DNA from: Paramarasmius palmivorus
Taxonomy: Eukaryota > Basidiomycota > Agaricomycetes > Agaricales > Marasmiaceae
Direction of reading: 5' to 3'
NCBI GenBank assembly: GCA_037176845.1
Contig: JAYKXP010000016.1
Span: 434,001-498,000, forward strand
Length of the DNA: 64,000 nt
Numbering within the stretch: position 1 is the first letter of the stretch; every line of letters begins with the position of its first letter. Below the pieces are notes generated by a model, which saw nothing but the letters and a program-made list of their open reading frames with translations, was not told where the DNA came from and made no database searches. Below, in pieces: positions 34,436-45,558 of this stretch. Made by a program: the position numbers and the translations under genes.

Positions 34436-36285
34436 ATGGCTAACAGTCAAGTATTACCGGGAAGCACGGCTCAGCTGTGGTGCGTACGCCTCACTTTCCT
34501 TTACCAGACTCGAGAACTAATGTCCACATGGTCAGGGACGACGAAATTCGCAGGTTATTGAGTACGAACACTCACAGACCCCAGTGGCGCAGCTCACAAA
34601 CATTTTGTAGGCCTCGCGAATGGAACCGTTCAACACAACCAAGAGCTCGAATCGCGTGTGGCCGAACTCGAGTTGCAAGTAGCTGTGTGGAAGCAGGCAC
34701 ATACTGTGGCTGCTGATGCTTGTGAGGTTCAAAAGAAACAAATTGCAACGCTCAACAGGCAGATTTCGAGCCTTCATGTATTCCAAACGGTGCGTCTTCT
34801 TGCGTCGTTGGCTGGTCGCAATTTCTCAATATAAGTGACACGTGTAGGAGGTTGATCCCCTCATCCTGTGCTTGATCAACGGCAACGAGACCTTTTTCTC
34901 GAAGCAATTCCTCGAGCAAGGATTCCAGGGCGGCCAGAGTGCAGCCCAATTAACGACCAAAGCCATTGCTGAACATTTATCGAGGGAAGACGTTCAACTC
35001 TCCGGACGTCTTTCTTTCTGGGTTATTCTATTCATTAACAAAATCCAGCTTGAATATGCATTCGCAACTCATAATATTTGCACGCCGGAACAGTTAGATG
35101 GTTTTTTGGCGGTAAGAATATCTTCATCGCAGCACTTCAGCTTTGACGATTGTCCTAGGGTTTTACGCAAGCTTCTCCGCGATTCTTAAGTGTCGACATT
35201 CGCGGCGAAGGGGCATGCGAAATTAAGATTAAAGGTGCGTCCAGTGTTGTCGACAAATTGACATGAAGACTTATGTTGACCGCTCCCAAGAATATCTTCG
35301 AACTTATGCATATTACCCGCAAACCTTGAGGGTGTTTTGTGGTGGTCGGTCTTCCTGATATCTTGCCTTTGGTTCATACATTTTACTGACGTCAATTGGA
35401 TGCATAGGATGCTTCAATGTAGCTACCTCTGGAGGTTTTGCACAACTAGACACCGATGGACTTCTCGGAAAGCTTGTTCTCTTACACTCGACCATCCATG
35501 AGCTTTCTCGCATTCAACCATACAAAATTCCTTCGCTGCAAGTCGATAACCTACTCGTGGACTACAATCGTTTTGTAGAACCATTGCGTCTGGGCTCGTC
35601 TCCGCCACAGATATCGCCGTTTAGCGCTATGTCTGGAGGACTAGTGAGTCCACAGTCGCCTACGTCCATTGGAAGCCGCTTCATTGACCCGTCCTTGGTG
35701 AGGCCCCTCCTTTTCCATTACAACTTACACTCACGATCACCCTAGCCGTTGCATAAACGTCGGTCGTCAGCCATTCCTGTCTTCGCTACGCACCCTGATC
35801 GATGCACCCTAGAAAACCCACCGCCATGTAATGAACATTATTTGATGACCTGTTCAAAAGGGGTGAGTCGTCATTGTATTGAGGATGTATCGGCGTCCGT
35901 TGACACGGTATTGTCCTTCTATAGGCTGGCCAATGCAAATACTCGCATGATTATGTGCTGAGTCCGGAACAACTATCATCCTTGGCAAGCAATGCGAAGA
36001 AGGCGCCGTGTAATTGGCTCAAAAATGGTATACAAAGGGATGGTCTTTTGTAGTAGTATCGCTGATTGGATTGCTAACAGGTCTGCAATGTCCCTATGGG
36101 AACAAATGCTGCTGGGGTCATGTTTGTCCGAATGGACCGAAATGCTTCCATCTCAGCAAAGGTTTGTCTTTTTCCTACTCTGTCTTTATTACACCTCATT
36201 GAGCAACACAGGAAAATGCTGGTTCAAAGGTGCCGACATGCACAACGTGCCACTATCACCCCCTCTCACGATTCGTGAATGTTAA
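34436..36285 (+). CDS. CCCH-type zinc-finger protein with conserved basidiomycete N-terminal domain
   Basis: From about 34607 onward all exons close to a TAA at 36283-36285. The N-terminal domain reads VGLANGTVQHNQELESRVAE, PLILCLINGNETFFSKQFLE, GRLSFWVILFINKIQLEYAF and EYLRTYAYYPQTLRVFCGG. The C-terminal part has Cys/His clusters of CCCH type: RCTLENPPPCNEHYLM, AGQCKYSHDY, CNWLKNGLQCPYGNKCCWGH and CPNGPKCFHL. Such proteins usually bind RNA. The start is uncertain: from the ATG at 34436 (MANSQVLPGSTAQLW) the frame reaches VGLANG only with a 31-nt intron, or if one base is missing from the T-run at 34603-34606. The rest shows no decay, so I call it a gene, not a pseudogene. Confidence 0.78.
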
Positions 36286-36683
36286 GGCGGTCTTCAACAT
36301 TCCATTCTCATCGATACCCTGCACAAATCCGCTGTCCAATCATTTTTGCTTGCACCCCTTCGTAATGGGGTTTACATCTTTAATCGTTACATACTTCATT
36401 GAAGGACTGGTTAACATCTAAAGGCTAAATGTAATCTAATACGGCTTGTAGTATTTCACCGGGGTCGCGGTACATGTATATAGATTGGGTTATATTTCTT
36501 GATAGTACACGGCCTCATCGAAATAAAAATACTGTGGCAGGTCTCCAGCTATTGGATTGGCCGTTTTCCTTTCGGGGATGTCGATGAGTGGTCTCGGCAC
36601 ATGGCGAGATATCGATCATCGAACGGCTGCTTTCCCACTGCCAACTCATCCCTCTTCACAACACAAAACTTGACCCATAAACA
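36286..36683. other. Intergenic, promoter side of the Rho-GDI gene
   Basis: This 398-bp gap follows the CCCH gene and precedes the Rho-GDI start. I see no coding signal, repeat or RNA gene in it; it presumably carries the zinc-finger 3' UTR and the Rho-GDI promoter. Confidence 0.5.
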
Positions 36684-37649
36684 ATGTCTGCGGTATGCTC
36701 TTCCACGAAGGCACCCTGTTCATTGTTCCCTGACCAACTTTCTTTTAGCCTCAAGACGATCACGACGATCTCAAGCCTTCCACCACCCCTGGTATAACCA
36801 AGTCTTCAATGGATGACAGACATCCTGACTATTGATTCAGGTTACAAGCCCGGCGCTGCTAAGAGCGCTGACGAATATGCAAAGTTGGACGAGAATGACG
36901 AAAGTCTAGCAAGATGGAAAGCTTCTCTCGGAATCACTGGCGCTGGGGGTGCAGATACCAGTGGACCCAAAGTTCGTAGCCTCATCTGAATATACCATTA
37001 TCAACTGACATATTGATAGGTTACTGTCTTGACTCTCGAATTGGACTCGCCCACACTGCCCGCAGGAAAGAAGATCATCTTGGATTTGAAAGACCAGTCC
37101 AAAATCGCAGAGACCAAGAAGAACCCAATCATCATCAAAGAGGGGGTTGAATACAAGTACGACCATTCACTCTGAAAGACACTTCGTCTTACTTAATTGT
37201 AAACCAGTGTCCGGATAACGTTCAAAGTCAACCATTCCATCATTTCGGTAGGGTATTGCTTCCAGCCTTGACTCTACCCTGCTTAATTATACCGTTTAGG
37301 GTGTTCGATATATTCAAGTAGTCAAGCGTGCTGGTATCAAAGGTATGTGGAATGACCTGTATAGGGGTTTTGGCTAACTGAATGGCTACTAGTCGACAAG
37401 CTTGAGCAGATGCTTGGGTCATACGGTCCCCATCCAAATGGTGAAGCCTACAAGAAGGACTTCGACTCTGAGGAATCTCCATCTGGCATGATTGCACGAT
37501 CAGGTACATATGACGTTAAGAGTCGTGTCGTCGACGACGACGGTGAAGTTTATGCCGGTATGTTCCTTCGTGTTGGACTACGGGGATCCGATTTCTCATA
37601 CTTCTGCTTAGATTGGGAATGGCACTTCAAGCTCGCGAAGGAGTGGTGA
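36684..37649 (+). CDS. RDI1: Rho GDP-dissociation inhibitor
   Basis: A three-codon first exon (ATG TCT GCG, 36684-36692) is followed by PQDDHDDLKPSTTPGYKPGA, then YAKLDENDESLARWKASLGI, the Rho-contacting helical arm. The immunoglobulin-like domain reads VTVLTLELDSPTLPAGKKII, IIIKEGVEYNVRITFKVNHS, GVRYIQVVKRAGIKVDKLEQ, MLGSYGP and DWEWHFKLAKEW at the C-terminus, all hallmarks of RhoGDI. It extracts prenylated Rho/Rac/Cdc42 from membranes and keeps them GDP-bound in the cytosol. Seven introns; stop TGA at 37647-37649. The very short coding exon 1 is typical of compact fungal genes. Confidence 0.95.
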
Positions 37650-37894
37650 ATGGAAACGTTGCTTTTCTTCATTTCGTCATCTGTAGCCTTTTTTTCTGTA
37701 TACCTCTCGATGGCCACAGTACGCCATCTTCCCCGGATATTGGATTCGAAGTACTTTCTGAATTACAGCTTTTTTGGTACCTCGGAATGCCGCCTATGTA
37801 TATCGCAGATTGAAATTCTGACAACTTGGAATTGCCTGAGTAATGGGGCGCCTTTCGTGTGTCACATGCCCGTGTTTGCGAATTTTTGGCGGAA

Positions 37895-39226
37895 ATGAGT
37901 TGGTTCGTACCGCGAACACTTAGACTGCAATGCCTGAAAACAGTCTCCAGACGCCTCGATGGGTGCACGCCGCTGCCATCAGCCTCAAGACTACGCTATC
38001 AAACAAGTAGTGCTGCAAAATCGACGCAAGCTCTTTCACGAAATCCAAGCAGTCCACTCCTTCCGCCTTCACCATGGGTTGAACGGTTGCCCCCATCCTT
38101 CAGACCGTACATGTATCTCATGCGAATAGACAAACCCATCGGAACCTTACTTCTTTTCTATCCTTGTAGTGAGTTGCACGCCGCTCGTTCATTCTCCAAA
38201 GCTCATAGATGACTCTCAAGCATGGTCAATTACAATGGCATCTTATGCACTGGACACTTCTTTCACCACTCCTTTGAAATACATCAGCCTTTTTGGACTC
38301 GGGGCGATCATTATGCGAGGAGCTGGATGTACTATCAACGACATGTGGGACAAGTCTCTAGACAAGTCCGTAGGTATGTTGTTTTCGGACATTCTCTTGC
38401 CACTAGTCATTCATTTTTCCATCTTTCAAGACAGGACGCGCGAGAGACCGTTAGCAAGAGGGGACCTTTCTCAAACACAAGCGCTAGTATTTCTAGCTGG
38501 ACAGCTGACGGCAGGTTTGGGTGTATTGCTCCAGTTGAACTGGTATAGGTGCGTTGATTACACTCTTGTCATCCTCACTACACTGAAACCAGCTTAGTAT
38601 CTTCTTGGGAGCATCCTCTCTTTCAGTTGTTACAATTTATCCCTTCATGAAACGCATCACTTACTGGCCCCAAGCCGTGTTAGGTTGGTACAGGACCCCG
38701 ATCCAGTCACAAAACTTAACACTCCGTTAGGGCTAGCTTTCAACTGGGGAGCCCTTCTCGGTTGGTCCGCAGTCGCTGGTGCGGTCAACTGGTCTGTCTG
38801 TCTTCCCCTGTATGCAGGAGGAGTCGCCTGGACGCTGGTGTACGATACAATATATGCTCACCAGGTCGGTGCTCATCTTTTCTTGTATGAGCCAAAGCTA
38901 ATGCACGTTACCAGGACAAGAATGACGATGTGAATGTCGGAATTCGGTCTACAGCTCTACTTTTCGGCCCCCAGTCCCGAATGATCCTGAGTGGCCTCTC
39001 CGTCTCATCACTATCCCTGATCACCTATGCAGGATATCTCAATGTTCAAGGAGCACCCTTCTACCTCGGTGTCGGTTTAGCGGCTGCACAGCTGGCACGA
39101 GTGCTATACCGAACAGATTTTGACATTCGAGAAAGCTGTTGGAAGGGTTTCGTGGGCTGTGGGTGGTCGGGCTTCTGGGTATGGATGGGTGCAACAGCAG
39201 ATTTCATATTGAAGTCGATGTGGTAG
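37895..39226 (+). CDS. COQ2: 4-hydroxybenzoate polyprenyltransferase (coenzyme Q biosynthesis)
   Basis: The start [20 protein letters not shown] is a basic, Ser-rich presequence for mitochondrial import. The UbiA fold follows: [19 protein letters not shown], then the first Asp-rich motif [12 protein letters not shown] and [16 protein letters not shown]. The second is [13 protein letters not shown]. Later helices run from [10 protein letters not shown] to ILKSMW. COQ2 attaches the polyprenyl tail to 4-hydroxybenzoate in the inner membrane. Both Mg-diphosphate motifs are intact. Seven or so introns; stop TAG at 39224-39226. An upstream in-frame Met (37859) would precede the basic presequence with a short extra stretch. 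Confidence 0.95.
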
Positions 39227-39623
39227 TCATTCCGAAAATGTATTTATTTTTGATTGCGTTGCAGAATACAAAGCTACAACTAGAGTATGAACGCTGATAA
39301 TAGGTCATCGACGTCGTGACTGGGCATGAGTATGTAGTACTACGCGGTAAGGAAAAGGTAGAAAGGTGTTAACATGATACAAAAGTGGGGGTAGGAGAAA
39401 AGTTGTACTTCTAACAATAGCAAAATAGACCATATTAAGTACAATAAGTGGGTCAAGAAGCAAAACAGGTTGAGGTAGATGTAACAGATTGCAATGAATC
39501 AGGATGACTAGTGATGTGACAATAGACAACAGCGGTAACGGAAACGCAACACAGATAACTTAGATCAAAATATAGCGGCCGCTGAGCAAAAGAACGGGAA
39601 CAGCCTGTATTATGGGTGGCTTT
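39227..39623. other. Convergent intergenic region COQ2 / Ytp1-like
   Basis: This 397-bp gap lies between two stop codons. It holds no open frame or motif that I can support; presumably two 3' UTRs. It contains a NotI-type GCGGCCGC octamer near 39575, of no evident meaning. Confidence 0.5.
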
Positions 39624-41897
39624 TTAGGCTGAGCTGTGGTAGGACACCTTGGGGTTCACTCTCGACTTCAGGTATCCCTTGAAGCCGACAACAAACACTG
39701 TCCAGCACATCGCGAAGCAGGTTATAGCGACGGCGACGTTGAGGAACATCATCATATCTGGGATTACCAAGTCAGATATGCTTGATCGGAAGAAGAACTG
39801 AACAATGACGCACCATCTCTACCTCTGCGCATCGCAGCAATTGTGATTTCCTCCGTGGAGAACATGAAGCATAGACCACCGCAAGCTAGGAAGAAACTTC
39901 CCAGGGCTTCCGTCGGTGGGCGTGAAGGGAGGATAGACCGAGGAGGTCCGAGCCAAAGGAAAAAGTAGGTAAGGCATCGCAAGACAGACCAGGAAAGCAG
40001 CAGGTTTCCCCAGAGTTGGTGTATCTGGACCTAAAAATAGAGCAAAGTCAGATATTGCTACCAGAGTATCGATTCAACACCCGGATCCTACCTGGAAGAC
40101 GTATTCTTGAGCATGAGCAGCCATGGCGGCACCCGTTACACCGATCACCAGTGCCGGGAACGGGTTGAAGCTAGCGCTATAGCTAGGGGGTTCGGCAACT
40201 ACCTCCTGTGACCTTCTGGATGGCTTGAGAGCGGAGATTGTCGACGATGCTAACCATTGGCGCACAACCTTGGATTCAATCGCCATTCCGAGGAGACCGG
40301 CAAACCAAAACATGACCTGACGTAAGAGTTAACAATGAATGAGTCAACCTTTCTCAGTGATTAGAAAGATAAACACAACATACCGCAATGCCGATGTGCT
40401 GTATTTGCTTAGTAGTGAAGGGATCTCCAGGTTGAGCGCCGAATCTTTCCATCCAAGTGTTTGTGATACCGTAAAGGAAGATGACCAGGGACTCTGTGAA
40501 CTCCGCGCTCGGATAATTTCCCGACGGAGCCCTGTTCCATGCCCAACCAAGCTCTGAGAATGAGCCAAGGTAACGTGCGAAAGAAACGAGGCCATAACAC
40601 CAGAAAATGCCACCTTTGATTAAATGTGCAAGGCACCCGTTGACATAGTTCTGTCTACAGCCACCTAAGGATAAATGTAAGCATGTCATTTCGGATTCCA
40701 TCCGTCGGATCTGACTTACCAGTATAGATAGCGATGCCGCTCAGAACTTGGGCGAAGGCCCAGAACACAAGGACACGCTCAAGCGTCGCGAATACTCCGG
40801 TCCCAATTTTACGAAGCAAAGGCACTTTCGACTTTGCGGAAGTGCGCCCACCATCGAGATCGTGCAAGGTCTCATCGGAATGAGAGTCAGCACGATGGCC
40901 GTATAATGTGGCCTCGGAAGCTTGAGAGTAGTCCCGACGGTGGCGCCCAACCTCATTGGCCCACTGTGCGGTTGCCCCGTGTTCATCGTCGTTTTCATAA
41001 TGTACGCGTTTGTGAGGCGGTGGTGACGCTGGCTCGATCTCTTCTGGGTCTTCCGCTATGAGATGAGTGTATTCAAGCTCAATACCACCCTTGACTTCCT
41101 CCTCTCCCCTGATGACCGTGTTCCAGAAAGGGCGTACTTGGAACTTGTCCCCACTGCGAATCCAGGAAACGATCCGTCGGAAAACATTGAGTAAATCAAC
41201 AGTTGTCAATGCGATAGCAAGAGCAAGCAGCAGATAGCCTTGTTTGCCGTGTACTGCGCCTTTTTGGAGGATGAGTCAACTTCCGAGTCAGTAGATGACC
41301 ATCGGATCAACTAACCTTCATACCTATAAACGCGTCAGCATCATTCCTAATTAGGATATAGTCCGCACGTACATGTTTGGTGTAAGCTTTCTGTACAGCC
41401 CACTCGAAGCACACCCTAGGAATGCGAAAGCATAGAAGGATGCCATTACCATTCCATGCCATGTATGATTGACCGATCTCATCGCGATACCTGGGTCAAA
41501 GCAAACACGAGTTAGCGATGATAAATGACATAACTGAGGAACGGAAGAGAATAACGAGGAAAGATGAGTGCTCACCGACTGGAAGGGCAAAAAAGAAGGC
41601 GAGGGACATGAAGATTCCATGAGCGATCATGTATCCCGGATGTCTTTCCGACGCATGTTCGGGGTCTTCCCAGTCAATTGTGTAGTACGAGGGTGGCGTT
41701 GGCTGATGGGTCATTGCAAGAGAAGTCTCGTTCAGCTGTTGTAGAGGAGCACCCATGTGGTGATGATGGTCACCGCTGCGCCTGGCTAACCCATCGGATG
41801 ATCTGACCTGAACGTCATGTCCCTCGGAGGCAGGGGAAGCAGTTGCGTAGAGAGGAAGGAGGAAGAAGAATGGGAGAACGGCCGAAGACCAGCGCAT
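39624..41897 (-). CDS. Ytp1-like multi-pass membrane protein (DUF2427/Ytp1 C-terminal type)
   Basis: Read leftward from the ATG at 41895-41897 to a TAA at 39624-39626. A signal peptide (MRWSSAVLPFFFLLPLYATA) leads to a His-rich stretch (GDHHHHMG). The first membrane block has HGIFMSLAFFFALPVG and RSVNHTWHGMVMASFYAFAF. A charged linker (VHYENDDEHGATAQWANEVG) precedes the second block: VLVFWAFAQVLSGIAIYTGG, HLIKGGIFWCYGLVSFARYL, MERFGAQPGDPFTTKQIQHI and IMFWFAGLLGMAIE. This two-block layout is that of the fungal Ytp1 family, whose biochemical role is not settled; the first block resembles cytochrome b561-like proteins. Seven or more introns. The His cluster near the mature N-terminus may bind metal, which is inference. 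Confidence 0.85.
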
Positions 41898-42596
41898 GAC
41901 GAGGGAAAGACCGCTGGATAGTCGGGCAGCGCAGGAGTGGGTGGCGGGGCAAAAGAAAAGAGTACGCGGGAATTCCTGTCTTGGATATCTAGCATTATAA
42001 AGGTTTATAGAAACAGTTTCGAAAAATGATGATGCACGAGTCGGTCGCTTTCGGAAATAACAACATCTTACCGATGACTCTTAGCGTAAGCATTTGCAAG
42101 GCAAAATGCTGCCGCGTTCAACTGATGCTTTGATCCGCAACTCGTCTGCGTCTCTATTCCTGTGCTTTCCCGTCTTCTTGTACCTTTTGTCTCCGATTTT
42201 GAGTATAGTGTGCAATCCGATAGGCACCCAAAAACCAGCCGAAGACCTGAAAGAACCATTGCAGAACAACAATCTACTGGAACATATTTTCACCTGTGCC
42301 GTCACCCGGCAGCACGATGACGCCGAGTCGCTGACCAACCCGGACGACCACGGACGTTGCAGAACAAATTTATTCTCGAATCTACGATTTTTACCTTGCT
42401 TTTTGTTCTTTTTACAACATTAGAGCATCTCTTCTCGATTTCTTCCCACTGCCCGGTGCGCGAAGCACAAGCTGTCGCAACCGACGATAGAATTCGTGAT
42501 GTCATTTCCCGATTAGGATAATCAATCGTCAATGTGTAACACGACCGAGAACCATCCCGAGTAGTCGAGTCAAGGTCTCTCTTCATCCATCATCAC
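41898..42596. other. Divergent promoter region, Ytp1-like / MFS
   Basis: This 699-bp gap is the largest clean promoter interval. A plus-strand frame at about 42094-42423 could encode a 109-residue protein with a hydrophobic stretch (FLCFPVFLYLLSPILSIVC), but nothing supports its expression. No other signal is seen. Confidence 0.4.
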
Positions 42597-44957
42597 ATGG
42601 GAAGACGCTCGTCAATTCGCACCTTTCTGTGGGGAGAGGTCCCAAGCTCTCATCAGGAAGCAAAACTGTTGGTTAAGATAGACTGGTTTATCTTGTCCTA
42701 TTGCTGCCTCATGGTGCGCTCACTGGTACCCATCTATCTTCGTAACCGACTAACCATTACTCTCGCAGTATTTTACCAACTGTAGGGCTAGATCTACCTC
42801 TCGCTTCAATCTGGACTTCAACGGCCTTTCCAGACTTGGATAGATCCAATATCAATAATGCCTACGTTTCTGGAATGAAGGAAGAGCTCAATATGGGTGG
42901 AACCGATATCAACGTCAGTCCACTGCGCCGCAGAAGAAACTGCATTGACGCCGTGTCTCAGAACATCAATTCCATTTTCACCGCCGGATACATCGTTGGA
43001 ATGATCCCAAGTACAGTTCCTCTCCTATCCGTCGCAGTACAACGGGGCTCACCTCTTGAAAGATAACATGATGTTGCAAGTTGTCCCGCCCCGCTTCTGG
43101 TTCCCATTGATGCAGATTGTGTGGGGCGTCTTGACGTTCTGGTGGGTCTCCAATTGATTCCTAGGACGTGATCGCCCACACCGAATAACAGCACGAGCGC
43201 TGTGAATAATGTAGAACAGGTATAGCCCCTCGCAGTCCCGCAGTCCGCAATCGCCACTGATACCCCTCCTCCCAGATATATGCGATACGCTTCTTCCAAG
43301 GCATAGCCGAGTCATCAACTTTTGTTGGTACGCATTACATCCTCGGCTCGTAAGTATGCGTCTTTCTATCCCCATCAGAATACTCGGGCCTCTCCCGTCT
43401 ATTCTTTGATTCAGCATTCCGTTTATATTCTTACATTTCCGACAGGTGGTATAAACCTGGGGAACTTGGAAAGCGGTCTGGAATCTTCACGAGCTCGGGG
43501 CTCGTTGGCACCCTGTAAGTTTGCATGTAATCTCGCAGCACAATCGCTTCACATTCTATTCTATCTCGCAGGTTCTCAGGTATCCTTCAAGCTGCGATCT
43601 ATAAGTACGTGTTGTGCCAAGTCCGCGGTCTCATTTAGCGTGTATTTTTGATCTATGTTTGGATAGGCATCTCAACGGGCATTCCGGAAGGAGCGGGTGG
43701 AGATGGCTGTATGTCGAGGTTTGCTTCTCAGTCTTGAGGTCAGCACCCAGTAATCAAGGATAGATATCAGGTTCATCATAGATGGCATTATAACCTTGCC
43801 GATTGCGTTTTATGGCTTCTTTGTTTTCCCGGATGTACCGGTCATGACAAAGGCATTTTATCTTGACGATGAGGTGAGTAATTATCCGTTGTATGAGGCG
43901 GCCGCATTTGACTCTAGAACATAGGAACGCCTTCTAGCTACTAAGCGTTTAGAGGGCGAGATTCAAGTTGCGCGACTACCACTTTCTTGGAAGCTCGCAA
44001 AACGTGTTTTGAGCAAATGGAGATGGTACGGTTGTAGTCTCCTGGTACGCATATATAACCCATAATCATACTATTTTCTTATCTTTACTCACCATGGCAT
44101 GTAGTTCGCTATTTCTGGTGAAACCGAGTCATTCGGGTCAAACAACATCATGGGACAGTGGCTGAAAGCCATCGGAGGCTTCAGTGTTGAGCAAATCGAC
44201 TACTATCCTTCAGGAGCAACCGCGTTCGCCATCGCTTCAACCCTAGTTTGCGCTACCTGGACAGATTATACACGCGTTAGGTGGCCTGTCCTCATCTATA
44301 TGGCGGTCGCATGTATAATATCCTCGATCTGTATCCTGGTTTGGAGTAGTCCTATCGGACTCAAATTCTTCGCATACTGTGAGTGCCTGGGCTACCAGGA
44401 GGTTTCAACGAGGCTCACGCGGTGCTGGATCTCTCTTCGATTTTTAGACTTGGCAGGCGCGTCTTATGCGGGACAAGCCACGACTTTTGCGTGCGTCAAC
44501 TTTCTTTGAACTTCACGCCCCCTGGTACCTCGCGTACATTAAATTCATCCGAATAACACATGTCATAGGTGGGCAAACCAAATCTGTGCAGACGATGATC
44601 AAGAACGAGCTATCGTGTTGGCGTCTATGAAGTATGGCTTTATCATCTTGGTTGCTTTCTCTTATCAAGCGTGACTGATCCGGTCTATATAGCATGTGGA
44701 ATAATGTTATCAACGCTTGGTGGCCACTACTCTTCTACAAGGCTTCAGACGCACCGAAATTCCAAAAGGGCTGTATTGCGATGATTTGCGTTTCTGTGGC
44801 TACACTAGGTGTCACCTGGTTTGTGTGGTACATGGAGAAACGGGAGCATCGTATTCAACAACAGGCTACTCAGCGTTCAGAGGAACTCGAACCTGAGCTA
44901 CCAAACAAAAGTGGCTCGCACGAAGATACCAAACCAGAGCTCACAAACTCTCACTGA
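42597..44957 (+). CDS. MFS transporter, pantothenate/allantoate permease family
   Basis: The protein begins MGRRSSIRTFLWGEVPSSHQ, then LLVKIDWFILSYCCLMYFTN and YLDRSNINNAYVSGMKEELN, the signature first helix of Liz1/Fen2/Vht1-like permeases. Later blocks are NINSIFTAGYIVGMIPNNMM, SSTFVGTHYILGSWYKPGEL, RSGIFTSSGLVGTLFSGILQ and WANQICADDDQERAIVLASM. Twelve helices are expected. Yeast relatives carry pantothenate (Fen2) or biotin (Vht1); the substrate here is open. About a dozen introns, one exon being only 13 nt (TATTTTACCAACT near 42771). The cytosolic tail is Glu/Gln-rich; stop TGA at 44955-44957. It is a different subfamily from the MFS gene at 18-21 kb. Confidence 0.87.
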
Positions 44958-45558
44958 TTACATATGGAACTGCAATTCGATCTCACTACATTGTACTGGA
45001 TAGGAGGAAAGCAAAATTGGAATGTAATGTCTACTTCACGATAAAAAGCTTTCCGGGAAACGCTATCGATATAGCAAGTATTTCAAATTACTATTCATAC
45101 ACTTGATTTGTTGAACAAGGGATAACATTGAACTTTTCCGGCGTTCTTCCTGTCCACCAGGGAACAGAAACAGGATAGATCCGCAGCGACTACGAAGAAA
45201 GCAAAGAGAGAACCCCGCAACCACTGCAGACAACGCCGCTTCCAGCCAACATCTCCATCGGCGCAAGGAGGCGAATACGAGGGAGCTAGAGAGGTATAAG
45301 TAACGGCTGAATTAAGGTATCGGCACATGGAAACAGAACGGAATCGATAACAATATGAACAGTCCAGAAAGGGGAACGGGATACAACTTGGTTGTGGAGG
45401 GGCAAACAAGCAAAGTAATGGGTAGGGCGTATTAAGGGAATGTCGGAACTCAAATGAATGCGTGCGACACGGGTATGGGATGCAGCAAGTTGTCTGGAAT
45501 GTGACAAGTCGTTGCGGAGCGGGAACGTCTGGATTATGGCTCTCCGTGTTTCCCTTCA
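44958..45558. other. Convergent intergenic region
   Basis: This 601-bp gap lies between the MFS stop and the end of the Ser/Thr-rich membrane protein. Minus-strand open frames are present but are cysteine/proline-rich, without family likeness or splice support. I see no gene in it; it likely holds two 3' UTRs. Confidence 0.45.

Noticed and set aside
42094..42423. Possible small secreted protein upstream of the MFS gene
   Set aside because: One hydrophobic segment but no homology, splice signals or codon pattern to support it; kept only as a note on the intergenic region.
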